A stretch of 64,000 nucleotides of DNA, from NCBI GenBank assembly GCA_035222895.1, contig JAVYIG010002532.1, positions 177,958 through 241,957 on the forward strand, given 5' to 3'. Positions within the stretch are counted from its first letter, which is position 1. Each line of letters opens with the position of its first letter. Below, piece after piece: positions 1 to 11,400 of this stretch. The stretch comes from Strongylocentrotus droebachiensis. Its lineage: Eukaryota > Echinodermata > Echinoidea > Camarodonta > Strongylocentrotidae. The position numbers were made by a program, and so were the translations under genes. The notes below the pieces were generated by a model. The model had not been told where the DNA came from. It saw nothing but the letters and a program-made list of their open reading frames with translations, and made no database searches.

Positions 1-30
1 GGGGGATACCATCTTTGAGAAATAGTTTAC

Positions 31-1165
31 CTTTGAAGGTTGGTTTTTGTAATGCTTCCGGGGTGACAAAGGTAAAGAGGGGGTCCTTGGCTTGATCGAC
101 TTCGCCCTTGTTATGGTAATGAGTGTAACGCTGAAGATCCATTTTGTAGTCTTTATCCGGTTCCAGCCGGTTCTCATCCAGATCCCATAGCTTGTTACAG
201 ATCGCAGACAGCTCAGGATCAGGGTTGAAACTAGCAAAGATAAAAGGAAGAATAAATGAATTAACGACAGTAAGCCCATTTACACAGCCAAAACACCATT
301 TTGAAAAATCAATTTTTGTTACTGTCATGTCCCGGCCCCCCCACTCAGAGGTCGGAATGACCGCATGCGTGTTGCCAAAATGTCTGGTAAAGGGGTACTT
401 TTTGTGCGACAAAGTCCGGCCCGAGAATTGTAAAAAAAGGGGTGTACCGGTATTTGACTTTTCACCCAGAGATTTCTTTAAAAAGGGGGTGTTTTCTCTT
501 TTTTTCTCTCATCTCTTTGGACTCCTGAGAAATTATTCCGAATTTAGGGTGGTACATAGAGCATTTTTCCTGATTTAGGGGAGTCTCCAAGGCAGGAAAA
601 GCCCGCGAAAGGGGGGTTCGAAAATGTTTGTAGTCCTCAGATAGGGGGTGCTTTCAAAAAGAGGGAACAAGCATATGCGTACCCTAAATAACAACACTGA
701 GTGGGGGGGGGGGGGGCGGGTGTCATGTACACTAACTGGAAAAACCAATAATATTGTTTCTTTTAAAAAGGGGAAGGGGGGGGAACAAAAGACTAGTATG
801 TACAATAAAGATGAAAACAGAACATTAAATGCAGAAAATAAATAGTCATTTTGTGAGAGAAACAAAACGAAACCATGACTTGAACATCAGGGCAGCAGTA
901 TACATACAGTTGGATTCCACGCAAAAAAGACCTGTGCTTTCATAGTAACAGGAACGGTTCTTGTTGCTATGGCATCACAGGTTTTATCAGGGTAAAAGTT
1001 TTAATGAGTGTGAAGGCAAATGAACTGTAGCTCTGGAGTGGTCCAGTTGATTGGTCTAGTGTGGACCAGTCCCACAAAGTGAGTGAGAATGGGGTCCTAC
1101 TCTTTGAGTATAAGCACATAAACATTCATTCTAAAAGTAGGAACTTACCCTCCTTTACCAGCCAT
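31..1165 (-). CDS. EndoU-type poly(U)-specific endoribonuclease, first two coding exons (partial)
   Basis: Minus strand. Exon 1 is 1149-1165, a 17-nt start reading MAGKG and part of a Gly codon, followed by a GTAAGT-type donor. Exon 2 is 31-230, from an acceptor ending CTAG to a GTAAAC donor. Phases match exactly (GG plus T gives Gly). The product starts MAGKGGFNPDPELSAICNKL and continues with LWDLDENRL, DYKMDLQ and DPLFTFV..LQKPTFK. This is the typical N-terminal part of the EndoU/XendoU fold, whose known role is Mn-dependent cleavage at uridines in RNA. The two catalytic His and the Lys lie further downstream, outside the window (positions 1-30 are already intron). There is no signal peptide, so I infer an intracellular enzyme like frog XendoU rather than a secreted one. 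Family assignment is by remembered similarity and looks secure; the exact paralogue is unknown. Confidence 0.85.
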
Positions 1166-1501
1166 TCTGACTATGGGTACTGTTACCAAGGTGGAGAGTG
1201 TAAAAATCTGAGGAAAATAAAGAAGATGAAATGAATCAGTACTACAAGGAAAATCACATTTCAAAGAAAATTGGATTGAAATGTCTATTGTAAATGATGT
1301 AGAAGCATAATTCCTGAATTTCATAGAAAATAAATAAATGGAAGATGAAGAATTTTGAATTTTTAAATACGGTAGTACAGTGACGCAATTTCATAGTCAC
1401 ACTAGGGGCCATATACATGTAGGCATTCTCAAGGACCTTGTTTTCATATGCCATGGTTTTGAGCCCTTTCTCTTCACCGTACATAAAACTCCTCACACAG
1501 A
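1166..1501. other. Probable 5'-flank/5'UTR of the EndoU gene
   Basis: This stretch lies upstream of the minus-strand EndoU start codon. No further coding exon, TATA box or RNA gene was recognised. It is AT-rich and the open frames across it do not resemble protein. Confidence 0.3.
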
Positions 1502-1874
1502 AGGCCTGTCCTCATCAGCTTGAGATTGCCAAATAACCTGCTATTTTACTTATCCCGATCGCATATTATCCAGCTAATTTGCGTCTTCATCAGCCCGCAG
1601 TACGTTGCAATTAGCGGGATATTTGGTCGAGATAATCATCCCAAGATATCTTGGGCTAGTTTGCAAAATATCCTGCTATTTGTCTGGTGCGTCTTCACCA
1701 GCCTGAAGACTCGCACTATGCGCGGACGCTGAGCAAAATATCTCAAGCTTATTTCTCGAGGTCAAGTTTCGGGGTCGAGTCTTGAGCTAGCCGATGAGGA
1801 CGCGATTTGTAACTTTGGGCTTTTATTTCCCAAATCATGCAGAAAGGCTATTTGGCAATCTTTAGCTGATGAAA
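1502..1874. mobile_element. MITE family 'CATCAGCT', copy A
   Basis: The ends are inverted repeats: the left begins AGGCCTGTCCTCATCAGCT then TGAGATTGCCAAATA, the right ends GGCAATCTTTAGCTGATGA. The interior has further imperfect inverted repeats such as GCGGGATATTTGG and CAAAATATCCTGCTA. Two more copies, both in opposite orientation, lie at about 22125-22438 and 33843-34206. No coding capacity. Probably a non-autonomous DNA transposon of unassigned superfamily. Confidence 0.75.
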
Positions 1875-2850
1875 ACATACCTACTGAGGCATGAGGGTTT
1901 TAAAGAAGCACATTCCACTAAATGTCTCGTTTTATCGAAGGTCTTTGCTATCTGAACCGTGCATATTTTCGTCATTTGACATTTGATCATTAAATTTTCA
2001 TTTTTCTTTTTTTGACTTTTAGTTTTAGATCAATCACTTCTTCTTAATCACTAAATTAGGTCTCTATATATACCTAAGGCCAAGTCCCAAGTTAGCCAGC
2101 TAGCTAGCTTTGACTTAATTCGTATAACTTCATTCAACCACACACACACACATAAACAAACTTCTAAGTTAAAAGTTTTACTTTCTAGATGTCTATCTTT
2201 TGAAGTTCTACCGGTATAATCTCAATCCTGCCTGGCCTGGCCTGGTGCACCCTGCCAAACTGAAGAATTAGATCTACTTAAAATGAAAACATGAAAAGAA
2301 AGTTGAGAATTATTTGGTTATCTTAAATTCAATAACAAATTCTTACCACTTCACGATCTCTGATGACTAGAAGATCTACCAGTACCAGTAACAAGCCGAA
2401 ACCTAATACGTGTGCTCTTCAATGCAGTCGCTAGAAATCAGCGTCAACAAAAGCGAGTGGGTGCGGCTTTCCCAACGAACTCAAACCTTAGTCTTTTCCT
2501 ATTCCTCTGAATATAAATTAAAAATATAACTTATTTGTAAAATTTTTCTTTTTAATGTTTCATACATCAAATACTTTTGATAAATCTGTTTGCATCATTT
2601 TAAAACAATATTGGATACCAAAGCATTATCGTTACTCGTGAAAATATAGTATGACCAAACATAATTTACTCAAATGTTATGAAAAAAAACCTAATCAAAT
2701 CGCACGATTGATTTTCACGTGTGCAAGAGCTACACAACTCGGCCAAAACAAACTCGAACAATTAATATTATATATTTGAAGATTGTAGGCCTAGCTATCA
2801 TTCAAGAATGAATTTAGGTTAAATCAAAGGAAATAAAGAGCATTTAAAGG
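1875..2850. other. Intergenic, no gene seen
   Basis: AT-rich sequence with a short (CA)n run near 2140, a triplicated CCTGG motif near 2230, and no supported exon or RNA gene. Confidence 0.4.
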
Positions 2851-3588
2851 CAGGGGCGGATTCAGCCGGCGGCAAAGGGGGGGGGGGGGGGGGGGGGGGG
2901 ACCAAATCTTGAGAAAATATTGAGCGGCGAATAAGGGGAGGGGCAGGGCGGCGATCGCAGGAGGGGGGGGGGGACACGTCCCCCCTCATTTTTTTCAGGG
3001 GGATCGTTCCCCCCGGAAATTTTGAAAAAGTGTACACAAAAAATGTATAGCAAATAATGACTAAAGACTGCAACACACTTTTAGGCTCTGGAGGGCCCAA
3101 AAGTGCAGCGTTTAGACTAATAAAAATGCAAAAATCATGCTCGGTCGCTATACGCTCCCTCGCATAATATTGGTTAGGGTAAGGGTAAGGGGGTGGGGGG
3201 GGGGGGGGGTGGTGGTTACTCGGATCTGGTATTAAGGGTCATTTTTTTTCTCGAAATAAGGCCTATCTTTCACAATTTTAGGGTGTTACGGGAAATTTTT
3301 GAAATTTTGCAAAAACAGACACATTTTTTTGTTTTTTGTTGTTGTTGTAATGGGTCAGATGTTAAGGGATTTTTTTGCGAAAAAGTGACCCAATAGAGCG
3401 GCACACCCCCGTTTGTCTTAATATGTGAATACTCCCCCCCCCCCGAATAAATCCTTCAAAATGTATGTAAGTAAATATTGTAGAAAATCTGCACTCCGTT
3501 TGTATCACAGTGATACCATCAGAATACAGATTTCCCCTCGAATTTCGTCCCCCCCCCCCCTTGTCATGTAAAGAAATCGCCGCCCCTG
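2851..3588. mobile_element. hAT-like non-autonomous element, G-run rich
   Basis: It starts CAGGGGCGGATTCAG and ends CGCCGCCCCTG, an inverted terminal pair of the CAGNGGCGG type seen in hAT elements. The interior has long G runs (about 24 at 2877-2900, about 18 near 3191) and C runs. No clear 8-bp target duplication is left, so the boundaries are provisional. Confidence 0.5.
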
Positions 3589-4061
3589 AGGAGGGGTAAG
3601 GAGCACTTTTCCCCCTTTTTTGTCTCCCAATTCGTGAGAAAATTCTAAGCGGCGAATCAGCTAGCCGGCGAATAAAGGATAGGGGGGGGGCCGGGGGGAG
3701 AGAGTGAACAATCCCTTTTTTTTTTTAAATCTCAGCACCCACCCACTCCCCCTTGAGCAGCAACAAACAAAATTTTTACTTCTTCTTTTTTTTGCCGGGG
3801 GGGGGGGGAGCATTTTCATTTTTTGGATAAAAAAAATCACGTTACCATCTTTTTTTAAACCTGTTTTTTGGCCAGGTGGGGTGGCCCCCCCCCCCCCGTT
3901 GGATCTGCGCCTGTTTGATGGGGGAAGTGCCAAGTTGTCCCAGTTGCCACCATGCAGAACGGGGAAAGAACAAAAATATACTTGCTGAAAAACTGGTTCT
4001 CTCAAACAGTGGCGTATTTAGATATTACATGGCGCATTGAGCAAACAGACAAAATCGCACC
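3589..4061. other. G/C-run-rich repeat debris
   Basis: Low-complexity DNA with runs of G, C and T (for example near 3680, 3800 and 3886) resembling the interior of the adjoining hAT-like elements. The open frames here are Pro/Gly/Lys-rich artefacts of homopolymers. Confidence 0.4.
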
Positions 4062-4189
4062 CAGGCGCGGATCCAGGATTTCTTAGGGGGGGGGGCCCAA
4101 ATTTGAAATTATGCGAGCCAAATATTGGTACGTAATGGTGACCAACAGTGACGTAATGCGGGGGGGGGGTCGGTGCAGAAATGGGCGAG

Positions 4190-5820
4190 TTTCCCCCTCC
4201 CTCCTCCGCGAACGCGGAAGTTTTGACGTTTCATTAAATTATTAGAGAAACAAGACGATTCGTTGTACCGTTCTCCAAAATAATTCTCGTCTGAATTTAG
4301 TTTTCCCCCTCCCGCGCAAAGCGCGGAAAATTTTACGATTTATTAAATTATTACGATTCTTTGGAGAGTTCCTCGTCTGAATTCAGGTTCCCCCCTCCCA
4401 CGCTTCGCGCGAAAGCTTTTTAAGTTTCCTTTAATCATTAGACAAAGAAGACTATTCGTTGTACCGTTTTCGACACTAATCCTCGTCTGAAATCAGTTTT
4501 CCCCCTTTCGCGCGAAGCGTGGAAGCTTTTACGATTCATTAAATCATTAGAGAAAGAAGACGATTCGTTATACCGTCCTCGCCTCTGAATCCTCGTCTGA
4601 ATTCAGGTTTCCTCCCCCCCCCCTCCCGCGCTTCGCGCGGAAGCTTTGACGTTTCACAAGAAAATTTTACGATTTATTAAATTATTACGATTCTTTGGAT
4701 AGCTCTCGACTCTTAATCCTCGTCTGAATTCAGGTTCCCCCCCCCTCTCGCGCGAAGCGCGGAAGCTTTTACGTTTCATTAAATCATTAGAGAAAGAACA
4801 CGATTCGTTGTACCGTTCTCGACTCTTAATCCTCGTCCGAATTCAGGTCCCTCCCCCTTCCCGCGCGAAGCGCGGAAGCTTTTAAGTTTTATAATGTTAT
4901 GAGAGAAAGAAGACGATTGGCTTTACAGTTCTCGACTCTTAATCCTCGTATGAATTCAGTTCCCACCCCCCTCCCGCGCTAAGCGCGGAAGCTTTTACGT
5001 TTCAATAAATCATTCGAAAGAAGACGATTCGTTGTACAGTTCTCGACTCTTAATCCTGGTCCGAATTCAGGTCCCCACCCCCCCTTCCCGCGCGAAGCGC
5101 GGAAGCTTTTAAGTTTCATAATGTTATGAGAGAAAGAAGACGATTGGCTGTACAAATCTCGACTCTTAATCCTCATCTGAATTCAGTTCCCCCCTCCCCT
5201 CCCGCGCTAAGCGCGGAAGCTTTTACGTTTCAATAAATCATTCGAAAGAAGACGATTCGTTGTACAGTTCTCGACTCTTAATCCTGGTCCGAATTCAGGT
5301 CCCCCCCCCCCTTCCCGCGCGAAGCGCGTAAGCTTTTAAGTTTCATAATGTTATGAGAGAAAGAAGACGATTGGCTGTACAGTTCTCGATTAATCCTTGT
5401 CTGAATTCAGGTTCCCCCCTGTCGCGCGAAGCGCGGATGTTTTTAATTTTCATTAAATCATTAGAGAAAGAGGACGATTTGAGGACCGTTTTCGAAAATA
5501 ATCCTCGTCGGAATTTAGTTTCCCCTCCATCCTGCGCGAAGCGCGGAAGCTTTTACGTTTCATTAAATCATTAAAGATTCGTATTACCGTTCTCGCCTCT
5601 GAATCCTCGTCTGAATTCAGGTTCCCCACCCCCGCGCTTCGCGCGGAAGCTTTGATGTTTGATGTTTTTGACGATTCGCTGTACCGTTCTCGATTCTTAA
5701 TCCTTGTCTGAATTCAGTTCCCCCCCCCCCTCCCCTCCTGAGCGAAGCTTTGACGTTTCATTAAATTATTAGAGAAAGAAGACGATGCGTTGTACCGTTC
5801 TCTATACTCTTAATCCTTTT
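4190..5820. repeat. Tandem array A, about 112-bp unit, about 15 copies
   Basis: Unit spacing measured at the recurring GAATTCAG site (4726, 4839, 4952, 5063, 5179, 5291, 5403) is 111-116 bp. Each unit has a C-rich stretch, a GC palindrome of the form CGCGC-GAA-GCGCGG followed by AAGCTTTTACGTTTCATTAA, then an AAAGAAGACGATTCGTTGTA block. Around 4840-5300 two unit types alternate, giving a local higher-order dimer of about 225 bp. The three-base centre of the palindrome is GAA in most units but TTC near 4400, 4627 and 5635. Confidence 0.9.
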
Positions 5821-5929
5821 TTCAAAGGTGATCTTTGTCTGCTCCTTTTTCTTCCTACGTCCTCTTCCGATTTGGGGGGGGGGGGGACCGCCCCCCCCCC
5901 CCCTGGCTACGCGCCTGCGGTCAGATAAA

Positions 5930-6350
5930 CACATTTTGATACCTTGTCCGACCCCGCAAACTCAGGCGTTTAAGGCAATAAATTGCGGTCAGATAAGCAT
6001 TCAGGGGCCCGCCTTAGGGCCCCTGGTGGGGTCGAGGCGGCTGAGCCGGCCCCGGAAGCTCAGGGGTTTTAGGCGTTTAATTAAGGTCAGATGAGCATTT
6101 TTTGTTATACCTTATTATTTTATGACACCGGCAGGTCACTATTTGGCGTGGGTACCAGGGGGCGGAGCCCCAAAAAATCAGGGGTTTTAGGCATTAAATT
6201 ACCGTCAAATGAGCATCTAAGGGCCCGCCGTAGGGTCCTAGGTGGAATCCAGGGGCAGAGCCCCCGAGAGCTTAGGGGTTTTAGGCATTTAATCACGGTC
6301 AGATGAGCATATTTAGATGCCTCATTAATTTTTAACACTGGCAGTTAACT
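5930..6350 (-). repeat. Tandem array B, same family as 51440-52480
   Basis: About three to four degenerate units carrying GGTCAGATGAGCAT, GGGGTTTTAGGC and a GC palindrome (GGGGGC-rich). It is the reverse complement of the array at 51440-52480 and lies inside the hAT-type element. Confidence 0.8.
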
Positions 6351-6770
6351 ATTCTTTCTTTCTTGCTCTCATTCTATTTTATTTCTCTTTAATATACTTT
6401 TTCAAAACAAGTGGGGGGGGGGGGGGAGGGAGCTCGAGGCACCCAATCCCCGCCCCACCTCGGGCCTGACATGTAGGAATCTCAAGAATCATATTTCTTG
6501 CCTGGCTGTAAATTTAGTAATTTGTCATTCTCCAACAAACACATACAAACGTATTTACTAAAAAGTGAGGAAAAATCTCGGAAATTATGTCATTTCTTTC
6601 CCTTTCCTTCCTTCTCTCTTATTTTTTTTGATTGGGGGGGGGGGGGGGGTCAACAGCCTGATTGATTGGGGGGGGCAAGGCCCTTTCGGCCCCCCGATCT
6701 CCTTCTTCCCCCTTTTCTTTTTTTCTTTCCCTTCTCTCCTCTTTCCCTTTCCCTTCTTTTCCTTTCTTCT

Positions 6771-6801
<31 letters not shown>

Positions 6802-6870
6802 GCGGGGGGGAGGGGGGGGGGGGCCAAGGCCCGCTCGGCCCCCCTCCCTGGATCCGCGCCTGATCGCACC

Positions 6871-8189
6871 ATACCTAAACAATTTGCTCTACAATTTCCT
6901 CGGCTTTTTATTTGCAGGTGTTATCGCTTATCGGTATAGTTTTTTTTTTTTTTTGTTGCTTATCGGTATAGTTAATGTAATTAAACCAAGATCATAGAAC
7001 CAAGGTTTGTTATAAATAACAAAACACAAACTACATTGTAGATCTCGCTGGAGGAAATTCCTACCATATCCTCACCGTGAGGGCAATATATGGCAATTAT
7101 AACTTATCAACCCATGGCAATTTCTCTTCTGAGTTTAGAGTGGCAAATGCAGGCCAGTTAATGCCTTCCTAAAGGACATTATAATAATGCGCTGTGCCGT
7201 GTCAATTTTTAACATGTTTAAAAGTGTCTACAGACACGAAACGTAGACGCCCGAGTAGCCAAAGGATTGCCCACCCCATATTTTTAAAATCATTAAAAAA
7301 TCGCTCAAATTTCATATTGTGTCAACACTGCCTACTGATTACCTCCATTAAATTCATACATCATACGGATTTCATTTTTTTTCCTGCGTGATCATTGGAA
7401 AATGTGCTAGGCTAAAGTCCGAATCTTTTACTGTTATTGGTAAAATGCCTGACTTTCCGTCTCTGTCTCTGTGCTCCCTATACAAAATACGATGCTTAAT
7501 CTGTAGGGGCGTCATTTGGAAGACACGGTTTTGAACAGTGTGATTGTGAAATTGTCTTTGAGCCGGACTGGTGAGCTATATATCTATATATCCTCACCCC
7601 CATTTCCCGCTCGCAGCCGCATCCTGCCCCGCCCATCCCCTTTCCCATGCAGAGCCCCTCCCCAAATATTTCTTATTAGGCTTCTCGAACTCCTCCCAAT
7701 CACTAATCTAAGACAGGTGGATATCATGTACGTTTGAAACGAGTAAAACACGTTTTTTGAAAGTCTCGTGTTCACTCTAGCAAAGCACAGAGAGTCAATG
7801 CTAATGTGTATTGACCTTTAGCACTGCACTACCTATTAATAGGCAGCATTTGAATACATGAATAGTTAATATGCTCACAACAAACAGATGCACACAGTCA
7901 TACCGATGTGGTTGATCGGCAAGTTTGACATTAGACTTACAATTTGATTTTTTAAATTATTGATTTCTTACCTCGGAAAGTTGGAAAAATTGTATTTACT
8001 GCTATTTAGGTGTCATCAATTGTCACTACAGTACCGATTTTGAGTGAAATAAGTTGAGTTTTGTACAGTGATGTTTGAAATATTGAGAATCGATGATGCA
8101 CCTATGTGCATGTGGCTTTGTTCTGGATCCACAGTTGTCATTTTTTCTTTTTGTTTTGTTCGCCGCCACGCCTATGTTATGTGAAGGTA
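6871..8189. other. Intergenic, no gene seen
   Basis: AT-rich DNA upstream of the ethanolaminephosphotransferase gene, with a T run near 6940. No exon with sound splice sites was found. Confidence 0.4.
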
Positions 8190-8424
8190 CATAGAATTGA
8201 ACGAGAAGAACGCGGGGCGATTTAGACTTTGGACAGTTTAGACAGGAGGTTTCGTGACGACTCGACACGCGAACTATTATGTTTGTGCGACGAACCTAGC
8301 TAGTAGTTCAGCTCGACGACTGGGAACGAACTGGACTTCTAAATTTCTGCATGGAAGACTTTATTACACATCTATCTTCAAGAATATTTAGTACATATCA
8401 GTGTTATTAACGGAATATATCAGA
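8190..8424 (+). other. Probable 5'UTR of the SELENOI gene
   Basis: Sequence just before the start codon is richer in CpG than its surroundings and contains a six-codon upstream ORF starting at the ATG near 8280 (MFVRRT, then TAG). No TATA box was recognised. The transcription start is not determined. Confidence 0.4.
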
Positions 8425-11400
8425 ATGGCTGTTAAGTATCTAAACAAAGACCATATCAACGGATTTGATAAATACAAGGTAAGCTGAACTGCGCGCGCGC
8501 GTGCACCTCTCTGACCACTGACTCTATTTTTGTTAGAATTAGTTTCCACTTCTTCTTCTTTGCTTGGCTTCCTCAAAAGCTCCAGTTTGGAGAACTGCAG
8601 TTGGTGCAGGTGTTGGTAGTACACATAAATGACATATAAAAAATAGGCGGGTTTACCACTGTAAACCACACATAGGAGCATCACTATCCTGGCTGTGTAG
8701 TACAACGCACAACACTGGCACCAGTACATTAACTCAACTTTCCTATCATACTACAGTACGATGCTGTTAAAAGCACTTCTCATCAATTACATGGGATATA
8801 ACCCATCACTAATAAATAAAGAATGGAACTTACAAGTTTCTTTGGTGTAAATTTCCTTGGTTTCCAGACATCTGGCCTACTTGTTTGCTTATAGCTAGGC
8901 ACATTCATGGGGCACTAGAGGGCGCTTCGCGCTCGTACGAAAATCTGAACGGCCTTGCTGCGGTGGGTCGGCAATAATCAACCCAAAACTTGGATATGGG
9001 AGAGTGGAAGGATATATCTTTTTTATAATGTTATCTGGTCTTACCCTTAACCATCCTATGTTTAATCTATGTAGAAATAACATGCGAGTACGATAAGAGA
9101 AACATCGGGCCCATTACTGATGCAACTTTTGAAATATTAGCCTAGAAATGACCACCAAACGGGAAAAAATGACATTTTTTCCCCACAAATCTTCATAAAA
9201 TCTGAGTTATAAACAAGTCACATCTAGGTACACTAATACAAATACGATTTTCTGAAAATTCAGGTATGATTTATTAAGTTTCTTTCAAGTATATTTCTGC
9301 GCATTGCAGCGCCAATATTCTACACTGCTTCAAAATCACCCTTGAAAATTTTTTTTGCAACGAATTTGTTACGAGGTCCGCGAGTGTTGCCCGTTTCTTG
9401 CGTGTTGAAAGTTTGGTAATACATAGTTTCCATTGACTCGCGCACGAAAAAATGGTCGAAAACAAAAAGTCAAATGAAGAAATAAACAAGCTTTTGTATA
9501 GTTATAAGAGTTCTACCGAGGTTTCTTTGTCGATTTAATTTATTATATAGTCTCAATTAGAATTCAGAATTATCTCACTAAAAAGTTAAGAAACCGACGA
9601 TGTTCTCGATCGTAGTTAATTTCATTTTGCCAGCAGCCGATCTAGCGTTGTTTGGGCAAAAAGCTAGGCCGCTGCCTTCCCACCTCGAGTCCCGCAAAAA
9701 TGGTGCGCTGCGGAGCTCCGAAGCTGCGTTGGTATCGCTGCAAACTCTCAGCCGGCTAGCTCCCCGGGACGGACCATTCGCGGTATGGCGAGAGTGTGTG
9801 TGTGAAGTATGATTTTGGATTCGAGAACGCACGTAATGCAAACGTGCGCGTCATTTTCAGCTGTCGAATGTGTACGACCAATTTTACATGTACGATTTTT
9901 AGTACAGATACTTGGTCAGTTTTCTTCTTATATCTTTGGTTTTACAACATTTAAAAATATAATTTCTTCAAATCTGCTCCTGACTCGGTTCAGACTAATT
10001 GTCTGATGTGTTTTCAAGTCATTTTTTTGAATATATTTTTTTGCATGAATTTGCCTATTATAGCCCATCCGCAATTCAGCTAACGTGCGCCATTTTCGGA
10101 TTTCGCTACGTCCGAATATATGCATGTTGATATGGACGCGATCGGTTGTGTACACAGCTCAGCGGTAGGCTATTGCGTACAAGCGTTTTTAGAGTTTGGT
10201 ATTAAATACATACACATTTCAGCCCAACTAAGCCTAAAGGGGTGGCGGAGCATTACTATATAATTCCAAAGTATAATATTCAATTTAGCAATTTAATAAT
10301 AATAATATTAATAATGATACTAATAATAAGCATTTCCAGTCTAACTAGATTAGAAATTCGTACGGAATAAGAGGCCTAGGTGCTTAAACCTGCGATAAAG
10401 CAATAAATGAAAACGTCTGCGAGATAAGAAAACTACCCGTCAGATGTTGCGCAAGAGCCACGAGTCACGAGTCACGTATGTTTTCACCGGGGCCTAGACA
10501 GCTCGCCCCAAAAAATAACCCGCCCCAAGACAGCTCGACACAATACCCTGGACATCTCGCAACAATACCCTGCACAACTTGTCACGGTCGAGTTGTCCAG
10601 GGTATTGTGGCGAGATATCCAGGGAGGGTATTGTGCCGAGTTGTCCAGGGGCGAGCTGTCTTTGTGGCGAATTGTTTCGCATGTAGAAGTCATTGTATGG
10701 TGTGTTTTGTGCGCAGTTTTGATGTCATCGTAATCGAGAAGGGAATCATGCCGCCGTGTCTGTAACAGAAGGCGGAAAAAGGGCTTTAAAAGTGAGTTTT
10801 GAATTCTTTTTTTCTATTATAAAAATAATTTAATAATCTTAAATACTGTAAAATGTAAGACAAATATAACATAACCTATGTTATGTTGTATTTGTCTTAC
10901 ATTTTATCATCTTAATACTAAAAAAAATCCACCCCGTGCATATCACATACATGCAGTGCTAGAGGTCCATACGCATTAGCATGGACTCTCTATGCTTTGC
11001 TGGAGTGCTGTAAACATATTGGTGGAACGGTTTACAGTGATATCACATGAAAGTGGAACGTTTAACGTGGACTCCAACGTTAAACGTTCCACGGTGGAGG
11101 TCAGGTATGAAACAGAGCATGTTGAAAAGTTTCGCCCAATTTGTTGCATCTGCGTAGATGAAGGTCGCCAGAAAGACACTAGCAGTACGCGCTGGTCTGA
11201 CGCGTGTTCATGCGCGTGTGTTGGGACAAGTACGTGTTATTAGGGGCTTTTTTTGCGCGCCTCGGGTACAGCGCGCATGACCTCGATGCATGCGCTGCGC
11301 TGACAAACGTACCAATTTAGCGATCAGTCTGAACCAAAAGATCACATTATATCAATCATAAATAATCTATCAATTTTTATTTCTTATAAGCTTTTAAATA

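Larger units (their letters stand above)
4062..6862. mobile_element. Complete hAT-type non-autonomous element built of tandem arrays
   Basis: The left end reads CAGGCGCGGATCCAGG and the right end CCTGGATCCGCGCCTG, a perfect 16-bp terminal inverted repeat. The flanks are an exact 8-bp direct repeat ATCGCACC (4054-4061 and 6863-6870), the target duplication length expected of hAT transposases. The 2801-bp body has no transposase frame. It holds array A (about 4190-5820), array B (about 5930-6350), a G-rich block, and a long C/T-rich tract with a T run (about 6690-6805). Mobilisation in trans is inferred. A related, inverted and truncated copy lies at about 51140-52498. Confidence 0.85.

Noticed and set aside
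10478-10765. Three overlapping frames on both strands
   Set aside because: They are shadows of the GC-rich foldback element.
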